NCBI GenBank assembly: GCA_900552465.1
Contig: URZO01000011.1
Location: 22,510 to 86,509, forward strand
Source of the DNA: an uncultured Parabacteroides sp.
GTDB taxonomy: Bacteria > Bacteroidota > Bacteroidia > Bacteroidales > Tannerellaceae
Reading direction: 5' to 3'
Length of the DNA: 64,000 nucleotides
Every line of letters begins with the position of its first letter. Within the stretch, counting starts at the first letter, position 1. The notes beneath the pieces are model-generated. The model saw nothing but the letters and a program-made list of their open reading frames with translations. It was not told the origin of the DNA and did not search any database. Shown here piece after piece: positions 34,895 through 42,306 of the stretch. The position numbers were made by a program, and so were the translations under genes.

Positions 34895-36109
34895 ATGAAT
34901 AAACTTCTTGCTCTGATAAGCGGTATAGGCTGTGCTTTCTGGACAGGTTGCAGCAGCGTAAACACAAAAACGCTGGACGAATGTCCGGTAGTTATACAGA
35001 CAGAAATGATCGATGGGAATCCGTTAGTCGTGTGCGATCAGAAACTGTTGAGCGACACTCTGCAAATCCCCCTTAGCCTGTTGACGGAAGATATGGAGAT
35101 CATCCGTTTCGACAACCGCGAGGATGCGCTGGTCGGCGAGCAAATGGTAGTCGTCTCCGACAACTATCTGTTAGTCTGGAATTACAATGAGAATCCCGTC
35201 AGGCTGTTTGACCGGAAAGGCAAGTTCCTAACCAACCTCGGAGCTTCCGGCCAAGGGCCGGGCGAGTACTGGGCCATTTACGACGCCCAAATCGACGAAG
35301 CCAACAACCGCATTTACATGCTGCCTTGGACAAGCGGCCAGCTGCTGGTCTACGACCTGGAAGGAAACGTATTGCCACCCGTTCCCCTCTGCCTCAATAT
35401 ACCGAAAGGCAAATTATGGATAAATGCGGAAGAGTCCGAGATAGCCGTCTTCGCCCTGCCCTTCCCGAATGTGCCGGCTGTTGCCTGGACACAGGATTTC
35501 AAAGGAGAACGGAAAGAGTATATCGAAGCGGGATCGCTCACCGCCTACGACTTCAATTCGGAAGTGTACTGCGGTTATAACAATCCCGGCATATTCGACT
35601 GCATGCTCAAATACTGCCTGCCGACACGGAAAGACACGCTCTATCACTACGACTTCCGCAACAACCGGCTTATCCCGCACTTCACGATGACGTTTACAAC
35701 GACAGACCCGATACCGAATCATGAGTTCTATGATCTGCCCCATCATTTCCTGGGAGCGACAGCCAGAAGCATCCAATTGTCAGAAAGCATGTTCGGTACA
35801 ACCGATCCCAAGCACTTCATCATCGACAAACAGACAGGGAAAGGCGCATACATGAACCTGTTCAACGACTTCCTCGGGAACGAAACACTGCCGCTAACCA
35901 GTTTCGACGGAAACTTCCCTCCCTATCCCAACTTCCGCAACGGTTATTATATCCTGAATATAGATCCGGGCAACCTGCGCGACAAGCTCGAAAAGAACCT
36001 GAAAGCAGGGAAGCTATCGCCCGGCAGGCAGGAGAAAGTAACCAAACTGCTCGGCTCCATCGGTCCGAATGATAACAATATACTCCTGTTGGCAAAGTTA
36101 AAACGCTAA
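34895..36109 (+). CDS. 6-bladed beta-propeller lipoprotein, array member 5
   Basis: A 404-residue lipoprotein of the same family as members 1-3, more divergent, with lipobox WTGC (Cys19). It keeps VVCDQKLLSDTLQIPLSLLT, LFDRKGKFLTNLGASGQG, GPGEY and NRIYMLPWTSGQLLVYDL. The C-terminus is DPGNLRDKLEKNLKAGKL, then NDNNILLLAKLKR. It lies 21 bp after member 4 and forms with member 6 a second A-then-B pair, mirroring members 3 and 4. Confidence 0.85.
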   Translation: MNKLLALISGIGCAFWTGCSSVNTKTLDECPVVIQTEMIDGNPLVVCDQKLLSDTLQIPLSLLTEDMEIIRFDNREDALVGEQMVVVSDNYLLVWNYNENPVRLFDRKGKFLTNLGASGQGPGEYWAIYDAQIDEANNRIYMLPWTSGQLLVYDLEGNVLPPVPLCLNIPKGKLWINAEESEIAVFALPFPNVPAVAWTQDFKGERKEYIEAGSLTAYDFNSEVYCGYNNPGIFDCMLKYCLPTRKDTLYHYDFRNNRLIPHFTMTFTTTDPIPNHEFYDLPHHFLGATARSIQLSESMFGTTDPKHFIIDKQTGKGAYMNLFNDFLGNETLPLTSFDGNFPPYPNFRNGYYILNIDPGNLRDKLEKNLKAGKLSPGRQEKVTKLLGSIGPNDNNILLLAKLKR

Positions 36110-36162
36110 GTCGTTGCCGGCCTGGAATAAATCACTATATTAGCAACAAATACAGATTCAAG

Positions 36163-37470
36163 ATGAGAAAACAGTTCTTTACATTAAGCCTTCTGTCCGC
36201 CCTGCTGGCGGCAACCGGATGCAAACAGGAGATGAAACCGCATGTCCCGACCGCTCCGCAGATGGAAGCCCGCGTAGACCGTTCCGAGCCTGTGAAGATA
36301 GTGGATGTGGAACAGGCTTCCCGAAAAACCGAACCGCTGAAGTTGAGCCAGATCGCTTCGGAAATCGAGTACTATACCGTTGGTGATGCCCGTTACCCCG
36401 TCACCCAGGCGATCGAAATACCGGACAGCAACGCGTTTATCACCTTCAACAATCCGCGTATCTACTACCGGAAACAAGGCGTTCCGAGCAAGCGCTACGG
36501 CTTCAAGGCATTAGCTTACAAATGGAACGACGAGATGAACGGGCAGAACATGTTTTACGACAAGAAAACGACCCGTATGTACGTCGCCCTAAGCGGTAAG
36601 ACGCAAGAGACGCGGCTGACGGGAGCCGACAGCATCCCCTGTATCGGCGAACTGCCTCCGATAGACACCATGTTGACGATCACCAACTACGTGTTTCCCG
36701 AAAATATGCCGGCTGAATATCCGCTGAACCTGACGTACGACAAGCTGTTAGGCTTTTCCTCCAACGGCTACACCCTATGCCGCTACGGAGAGGACACGGG
36801 AGAGCCGGACGGCATCACGACGTTCAACCTCCTGGGCGACACGCTCTGCAAGTTCCGGCTGAAAGAGGGCACAATGGCACCGCGCTCCGTCACGAAGAAT
36901 ATCCCTTCTTTCCAGACCTTCTACTGGAATACGCAGCAAGACAAGATGACGTTTATGATCCCTTATTGCGACACCGTCTACCAGTTGCGTGATCCGCAGA
37001 CCATTGCGCCGCTATACGCCATCCATTACGGAGAGCAGGGACTTGGCATGAATGAGATAAAGACAGAAGTTCCAAAAGGTAAAATGTGGATGAAGACCTT
37101 ATATGAAAATCCTAAAGGGCTGTTTGCCGGCCTTTATCAGGAGGGAGGACGAAAGATAGTCGACTGGATCGGCTGGGAATACACCTACAAGCCGACCTTG
37201 ACCCATCAAGCGGTCTATCTGAAAGAAGAAGGACGGACCGTCGTGCTGCCGGCAGATAAAAACAGAGGCTTCATCAACGACCTTGACGACAGCGGCCTGG
37301 CTTTCTGGCCGGACGGACAAACGGACGACTGCCTCTACATGCTCCGCACCGTCACGGAGATGCGCCTACTGGTGAAACGCAACGGCTCGCCGAAGCAGCA
37401 AAAGCTACTCGAAATACTGGACAACCCGAAAGTGCCCGAACGGGATTACGTGATGATCGTCGTGCGCTGA
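36163..37470 (+). CDS. lipoprotein of the second family (DUF4934-like), array member 6
   Basis: A 435-residue lipoprotein homologous to member 4, with lipobox AATGC (Cys20). Shared blocks are SEIEYYTVGDARYPVTQ, GELPPIDTMLTITNYVFPEN, GITTFNLLGDTLCKF, LAFWPDGQTDDCLYMLR and a C-terminus ending YVMIVVR. It ends the array; 10 bp later lies the stop of the convergent response regulator gene at 37481. The 53-bp gap before it contains TATATTAG, a weak -7-like sequence, so an internal promoter is possible. Confidence 0.75.
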   Translation: MRKQFFTLSLLSALLAATGCKQEMKPHVPTAPQMEARVDRSEPVKIVDVEQASRKTEPLKLSQIASEIEYYTVGDARYPVTQAIEIPDSNAFITFNNPRIYYRKQGVPSKRYGFKALAYKWNDEMNGQNMFYDKKTTRMYVALSGKTQETRLTGADSIPCIGELPPIDTMLTITNYVFPENMPAEYPLNLTYDKLLGFSSNGYTLCRYGEDTGEPDGITTFNLLGDTLCKFRLKEGTMAPRSVTKNIPSFQTFYWNTQQDKMTFMIPYCDTVYQLRDPQTIAPLYAIHYGEQGLGMNEIKTEVPKGKMWMKTLYENPKGLFAGLYQEGGRKIVDWIGWEYTYKPTLTHQAVYLKEEGRTVVLPADKNRGFINDLDDSGLAFWPDGQTDDCLYMLRTVTEMRLLVKRNGSPKQQKLLEILDNPKVPERDYVMIVVR

Positions 37471-37480
37471 ACAGCCGGGC

Positions 37481-38263
37481 CTACAAGCCATATTTACGCA
37501 TCTTATTGTATAAGGTCTGCCGACTGATGTTCAACTGTTGCGCACAAAGCGTCAGATTACCGTTCTTCTCGTGCAGCACCTCACTGATAAACAGCTTCTC
37601 CATCTCTTCCAACGTAACCGGACGGGATGCGGAAGCTGTTTCTTCCACGTAGAAATCGTCTGCATCCAACAAAGACGAAGCGGACAGCAGGACAGCCCGT
37701 TCAATCGTTTGCTGCAAAGCCAGAAGGTCGCCCTTTTGTATCAGAAGAGATAATTTCAGCAGTCCTTCGGGAGTGACGGCGGGCAACTGTTTCCCATAGG
37801 CCTGCGCATACTTCTTCAACAAGGAACCGACAAGCAGCGAAACAACCTCTTTTGCCGAGGCAGGTTCTTCCTTCTGTTCCTTCCGCCGCCGAAAAGCCTC
37901 CTGCAAGGTCGCGATCAGTTTCTCATTATCCCAGGGCTTCACGATAAAATCCGCCGCCCCGCGTTTAAGAGCGGAAACAGCCAACTCGATATCTCCGAAA
38001 GCCGTTATCAGCACCACCGCCGGCGGATCGGGACGCTCGACAATCCGTTCCAACCAAAACAATCCCTCGGCTCCATCCTGCCGTCCGGTTCCGAAATTCA
38101 TATCCAGCAGGACCAGATCGACATCATCCTCACGCAGCAAGGCAGGCAGAAGCGTCGGTTGCGACACTCCCACTATCGTCTTAAACTCGCGCGCCAGAAT
38201 CATTTTCAATGTCTTCAGCACCGCCTCATTGTCATCTATCAGGATTATTTTCCCTTCCGGCAT
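37481..38263 (-). CDS. response regulator lacking the AAA+ core (receiver, lid remnant, Fis HTH)
   Basis: A 260-residue relative of the NtrC-type regulator at 722-2089. The receiver (1-125) is intact, with Asp54 in VLLDMNF. Downstream, SLLKKYAQAYGKQLPAVTPE and GDLLALQQTIERAVLLSASS align with the helical lid of the other regulator (HFLNRYARKYKKKLTGLTRD, GNVRELQHAIERAVILSDGS). The Fis-type HTH (NLTLCAQQLNISRQTLYNKM) is also kept. The about 200 residues between, with Walker A, GAFTGA and Walker B, are missing, so it cannot activate sigma-54 and must act as an ordinary activator or repressor. The ATG at 38263 follows an AGAGGAAAG ribosome-binding site and gives the normal receiver start. Its kinase is probably the one at 28686. 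Confidence 0.9.
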   Translation of the reverse strand: MPEGKIILIDDNEAVLKTLKMILAREFKTIVGVSQPTLLPALLREDDVDLVLLDMNFGTGRQDGAEGLFWLERIVERPDPPAVVLITAFGDIELAVSALKRGAADFIVKPWDNEKLIATLQEAFRRRKEQKEEPASAKEVVSLLVGSLLKKYAQAYGKQLPAVTPEGLLKLSLLIQKGDLLALQQTIERAVLLSASSLLDADDFYVEETASASRPVTLEEMEKLFISEVLHEKNGNLTLCAQQLNISRQTLYNKMRKYGL

Positions 38264-38389
38264 AGCTTTCCTCTCTCTCTTTTTATAGCCGCAAAAATAA
38301 AACATTATAAGACACTTTCTTTGAATGCAGGCTTTTATTTTCAAATTAATTATTTCTTACAAGAAGGCGGGATTAATACAAGCACGCGT

Positions 38390-38481
38390 CGTGACATTAC
38401 CATCTCACGACGCATGACATTACTATCTCACGACGCATGACATTACCATCTCACAACGTGTGACATTACTATCTCACGACG
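38390..38481. repeat. four tandem 23-bp repeats
   Basis: Units at 38390-38412, 38413-38435, 38436-38458 and 38459-38481 share the pattern nnTGACATTACYATCTCACR followed by ACG, with few changes. They lie between the stop of rocF and the start of the second response regulator gene, both on the minus strand, so they are in the upstream region of the regulator gene. No spacers separate the units. Function unknown; an array of binding sites is possible. Confidence 0.85.
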
Positions 38482-38510
38482 TGTGGTCGCTACCCAGGGT
38501 ATCAAAAGCC

Positions 38511-39407
38511 CTACAGCCTGGCGGTTATGTAATCGATAATGTCCAGGCACAGGTTGGTTGTCTGGTCGTTCACATCGAGTTCGGGGTTCAGTTCGACCAG
38601 GTCCATCGACTTGATCAGATTGGTGGAGAGCATGTGTTCGACGAAGTCTTTGAACTCGTCCGGCATCATCCCCTCGCAGACGCGTGTGCCCGTGCCGGGA
38701 GCGAACCGGGGGTCAATACTGTCCACGTCGATACTGAAATGGACATTACGTATTTTCCGCTCCTTCAGCTTCCGCTTGATATCTTCGGCTACAAAACCGA
38801 TACCTTTCAGGCGGATCGTGTCCATTGTATAAACGCTCAGCTGCTCGCGCCCGATCAACTCCTGTTCGCCTTCGTCCAGGCTGCGGGTCCCGACCAGAAA
38901 GACGTTCTGCGGATTCACCTTGTTGCCGGGAGCATAGACGTTCACCAGCTCTTCGCTTCCCATCCCCATCAATGCGCTGAGCGGCATTCCGTGGATATTA
39001 CCGCTCGGAGAAGTCTCGCTCGTATTGATATCGCCATGTGCGTCTAACCAGATGATACCGAAATCGTCAAAACTTTTCCCCACTCCGGAAGCGCTTCCCA
39101 ACCCTAACGAATGATCGCCGCCGATCACCAGCGGGAAAGCACTGCCACGCAAGGTGTCATAGACCAGCTCGGCCAGATTATTGTTGACCTCGACAATCGC
39201 ATCCAGATATTTCATACTCTGCCCGCGGGCAAACTTATCCGCTTCCGAAACGGGCGGTACATACAGGTTGCCCAGATCGAAAGCCCGGTGTCCGTTCTTC
39301 CGGATCAGGTTCATCAGCCCCCGTTCGCGCAGGTGGTTCGGGGCGCGCTCCACTCCTTCGCGGTCGCACCCCAGATTCAGGGGAACTCCTATCACATTTA
39401 TCTTCAT
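38511..39407 (-). CDS. rocF: arginase
   Basis: A 298-residue enzyme that hydrolyses arginine to ornithine and urea with two Mn ions. The metal-binding motifs are intact: GGDHSLGLGS, WLDAHGDINT and SIDVDSIDPRFAPGTGTR. The length is normal for arginases. The ATG at 39407 (MKINVIGVP) is taken as the start; two codons upstream lies a TTG that would add Met-Pro. It starts 6 bp after the rocD stop codon on the same strand, so both genes are one unit in which arginine is turned into ornithine and then into glutamate semialdehyde. Confidence 0.95.
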   Translation of the reverse strand: MKINVIGVPLNLGCDREGVERAPNHLRERGLMNLIRKNGHRAFDLGNLYVPPVSEADKFARGQSMKYLDAIVEVNNNLAELVYDTLRGSAFPLVIGGDHSLGLGSASGVGKSFDDFGIIWLDAHGDINTSETSPSGNIHGMPLSALMGMGSEELVNVYAPGNKVNPQNVFLVGTRSLDEGEQELIGREQLSVYTMDTIRLKGIGFVAEDIKRKLKERKIRNVHFSIDVDSIDPRFAPGTGTRVCEGMMPDEFKDFVEHMLSTNLIKSMDLVELNPELDVNDQTTNLCLDIIDYITARL

Positions 39408-39413
39408 AGGCAA

Positions 39414-40628
39414 TCAGAATTGTGCAAATGTATCTTTTATAATGCCGACCGCCTCCATCATCTGTTCGCGCGTAATCACTAACGGCGGCGTGAAACGGAT
39501 GATATGGTCGTGCGTCGGCTTGGCAATCAGCCCGTTTTCTTTCAGGGCAAGACAGATATCCCAGGCGACCTTTCCTCCGCGCGGTTCGGTCACGACGGCA
39601 TTCAGCAACCCCTTGCCCCTCATCTGCTTGATCATCGGATTGTCGATCCTTTCCATCTCGCTGCGGAAAAGGGCGCCCATCTCGAATGCGTTTTCAGAAA
39701 GGTGCTCGTCGCGCACCACTTCGAGGGCCGCTATCGCCACACGGGCAGCCAAAGGATTGCCGCCGTAGGTGGAACCATGTTCACCCGGTGCGATCGTCAG
39801 CATGATCTCGTCGTTGGCAAAGACCGCCGACACGGGCGTAACGCCCCCCGACAGCGCCTTACCGAGAATCAGTATATCGGGATGAACAGCCTCATAGTCA
39901 CAGGCAAGCAATTTGCCCGTCCGCCCGATACCGGTCTGGATCTCATCGGCGATAAAAAGAACATGGTGTTGCCGGCACAGCTCATAGCAAGCACGCAGAT
40001 AACCGTCGTCGGGAACAACCACGCCGGCCTCTCCCTGTATCGGTTCCAGCAGGAAGCCGACCACGTCGGGATCTTTCAAAGCCTCTTCCAACTCCGCCAC
40101 ATTATTATATTGTACTTTGATAAAACCGGGCGTATAGGGTCCGAAGTCTGCGTACGAACTGGGGTCCGTACTCATGGATATGATCGTGATCGTACGTCCG
40201 TGGAAGTTTTCGCTGCAAACGATAATTTTAGCTCGTTCAGGAGCGATCCCCTTCACCCGGTATCCCCAGCGGCGGGCCAGCTTCAGAGCGGTTTCGACCG
40301 CTTCGGCGCCGGTATTCATAGGCAGCAGTTTGTCATACCCGAAGAACTTGCAGGCAAACTCCATATATTCACCCAACACATCGGCGTGGAAAGCACGCGA
40401 CACTAACGTCAGTTGCTGCGCCTGGTCGGTCAGCGCCTTAATGATCTTCGGGTGGCAATGTCCCTGGCTCAGGGCGGAATAGCCGGACAGGAAGTCAAAA
40501 TAACGTTTTCCTTCCACGTCCCAAACATAAACACCTTCTCCCTTTTGGAGAACGACAGGCAGGGGATGATAGTTGTGTGCACCATACTTCCCCTCGCGGG
40601 TGATGTAATCTTCCGGTCTCATCTTCAT
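39414..40628 (-). CDS. rocD: ornithine--oxo-acid transaminase
   Basis: A 404-residue class III PLP aminotransferase that moves the delta-amino group of ornithine to 2-oxoglutarate, giving glutamate semialdehyde and glutamate. Family marks are FLSGYSALSQGHCHPKIIKA, MNTGAEAVETALKLARRWGY, FIADEIQTGIGRTGK and the PLP lysine in LILGKALSGG. The N-terminal ITREGKYGAHNYHPLP is typical of ornithine aminotransferases rather than acetylornithine ones. It is the first gene of the rocD-rocF unit. A perfect -7 box (TACCTTTG on the minus strand, 40683-40676) lies 48 bp upstream. Confidence 0.95.
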   Translation of the reverse strand: MKMRPEDYITREGKYGAHNYHPLPVVLQKGEGVYVWDVEGKRYFDFLSGYSALSQGHCHPKIIKALTDQAQQLTLVSRAFHADVLGEYMEFACKFFGYDKLLPMNTGAEAVETALKLARRWGYRVKGIAPERAKIIVCSENFHGRTITIISMSTDPSSYADFGPYTPGFIKVQYNNVAELEEALKDPDVVGFLLEPIQGEAGVVVPDDGYLRACYELCRQHHVLFIADEIQTGIGRTGKLLACDYEAVHPDILILGKALSGGVTPVSAVFANDEIMLTIAPGEHGSTYGGNPLAARVAIAALEVVRDEHLSENAFEMGALFRSEMERIDNPMIKQMRGKGLLNAVVTEPRGGKVAWDICLALKENGLIAKPTHDHIIRFTPPLVITREQMMEAVGIIKDTFAQF

Positions 40629-40675
40629 TCAGATTTAAAATTAGCAGACTGTAAGCGTTTCTTACGTCTATGAGC

Positions 40676-40683
40676 CAAAGGTA
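40676..40683 (-). promoter_or_regulatory. -7 box of rocD-rocF
   Basis: TACCTTTG on the minus strand matches TAnnTTTG. No -33 TTTG is present at the usual spacing, so an activator may be needed. Confidence 0.5.
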
Positions 40684-40742
40684 AGAAATTGCGCTAACAC
40701 ATTGTCATCAAAACATATATGTTAAGAAACATACGTACACAA

Positions 40743-40772
40743 AGAAGGGACGACTGTGAAGTCATCCCTTCT
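40743..40772. terminator. hairpin terminator downstream of the nucleoside transporter gene
   Basis: Arms 40743-40755 and 40760-40772 (13 bp, one G-T pair) enclose a 4-nt loop. An A-run follows on the plus strand, which is a U-tract-like flank only in part for minus-strand transcripts. It lies 77 bp after the transporter stop codon and before the rocD promoter. Confidence 0.7.
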
Positions 40773-40848
40773 CAAAAAATGTGGCGTGTTATATATTAAT
40801 CTTGAGAATTAAAAGGTTTGATAAAATTATTACTTTACTACTCTATTG

Positions 40849-42081
40849 TTATTTATTAGTCTTCAATGCAACCGGTTTGAATAATAGGACAAACAGGATC
40901 AATAATACAAATGAGAATACTGTCGAAATGGCAAAGACAACAGGCCAGTCACACTTGTCTCCGTCGCGGAAAAGACCGATCAGCCAACCGTTCCAGAGTG
41001 TTCCGATCAGGAAGCCGATGCCCCATACCAGGAAGAAAAGCAATCCTTGCGCCTGCGCCTTCATCTCTTTGGGCGCCACATTATCCGTATAGACCTGGCC
41101 ACCCACGAAAAAGAGGCCGAAAATCAATCCATGCACGATAATCCCGATATAGTAGAACCACTGTTGCCCGGTTTCCGCACCGAGGTAGAACGAGGCGTAG
41201 CGAACCACAAGGGCGATCATACCGAAGATCAGGGTATTCTTGATCCCGGACTTGATAAGTATCCAGGTGGTAATGACAAGGAAGAACATCTCGGCCAACT
41301 GCCCGAGGTTCAGTGTCACGGTTATATTCTGTACATGTTCATCGGCCAGGATCATCGAACCATATACGTGGTACAGGTTAAACGGGATGATAGCCAGGAA
41401 CGTCAGGATCATAAAAGCACGGTAATTCTTATCTTTCATCAGCGAGAAAGCACTGAATCCCGTTATATCCATAACCGAGATACCGGCACTTTTGTCTACC
41501 GAAGGAGGCGTATGCGGAAGTCTCAGGTTCAGAAGCGCAGCGACGAAACAGACAGCGGCGCCGCAATACATCGGCAGGTTCGTATCGTCGAAAGCCGGAA
41601 GATGCATCACATGAAGCGCAATCACACTGAAGATACCCGAAGCGACCCAACCGACCGAACCGAACATACGGATACGCGGAAACTGTTCCGAAGGCGTATG
41701 GCTCATGGCGATCGTACTGGTCAGACTCTGTGTCGGCATGTGGCAAAGCATCGCCAGCACCACGAATGTCATCAACGGGGCAAACGAAGCCTGCTGGGCG
41801 GCAAAAAGCAGAAAGACACCGGTTAATATATTCAGTACGGCCAGAATCTTCTCGGCTGCAAAATAACGGTCGGCAATCGCACCGATAAAGGAGGAGGCCA
41901 TTGCACCGATAGCCATTGCGCTCAACACCAGCGAAACCTGATATACTTCCAGCTTAAGCGTATGGGAAAGATAGGCGGCCAGCGGAACCCACCATACGGC
42001 ACTCAGCATATACTGCATAAACATCATTGTGCAGAGCTGAACTTTTGTTCCGATTCCTTGTTGTGAAGTAAGTGTGTTCAT
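40849..42081 (-). CDS. nucleoside:H+ symporter family MFS transporter (NupG/XapB-like)
   Basis: A 410-residue inner membrane protein with about 12 hydrophobic segments. Features of the NHS family are the N-terminal LCTMMFMQYMLSAVWWVPLA, the loop after TM6 and GLFFVGGQVYTDNVAPKEMK before the last segments. Substrate is most likely nucleosides, by family. The start at 42081 (MNTLTSQQ) gives the usual N-terminus; the in-frame ATG at 42132 lies between the -7 box and this start and would leave almost no leader. A perfect -7 box (TACATTTG, 42137-42130) precedes it. Confidence 0.88.
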   Translation of the reverse strand: MNTLTSQQGIGTKVQLCTMMFMQYMLSAVWWVPLAAYLSHTLKLEVYQVSLVLSAMAIGAMASSFIGAIADRYFAAEKILAVLNILTGVFLLFAAQQASFAPLMTFVVLAMLCHMPTQSLTSTIAMSHTPSEQFPRIRMFGSVGWVASGIFSVIALHVMHLPAFDDTNLPMYCGAAVCFVAALLNLRLPHTPPSVDKSAGISVMDITGFSAFSLMKDKNYRAFMILTFLAIIPFNLYHVYGSMILADEHVQNITVTLNLGQLAEMFFLVITTWILIKSGIKNTLIFGMIALVVRYASFYLGAETGQQWFYYIGIIVHGLIFGLFFVGGQVYTDNVAPKEMKAQAQGLLFFLVWGIGFLIGTLWNGWLIGLFRDGDKCDWPVVFAISTVFSFVLLILFVLLFKPVALKTNK

Positions 42082-42129
42082 ATCATTATTAGAATAAAAG
42101 GTTTCTACGACCTGTGTTTTTACATGATA

Positions 42130-42137
42130 CAAATGTA
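42130..42137 (-). promoter_or_regulatory. -7 box of the nucleoside transporter gene
   Basis: TACATTTG on the minus strand matches TAnnTTTG exactly, 48 bp before the chosen ATG at 42081. No -33 element was found. Confidence 0.45.
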
Positions 42138-42306
42138 GACAATACCTTCGGCCAGTTTGTCCGACCTTGTTGCAATCTTTCCCGTATTTATCTCATTCAC
42201 TGCGATTCTCACCCCTATTGAGATGATTTATGAAATCCGTGATACAATAAATGAAAATCCATACTGCATTTTTCCGTATCTTTCGCCCACAATAGCAAAA
42301 TCGTAT

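Noticed and set aside
38390..38481. A small CRISPR array
   Set aside because: The 23-bp units follow each other with no spacers and there are no cas genes nearby.
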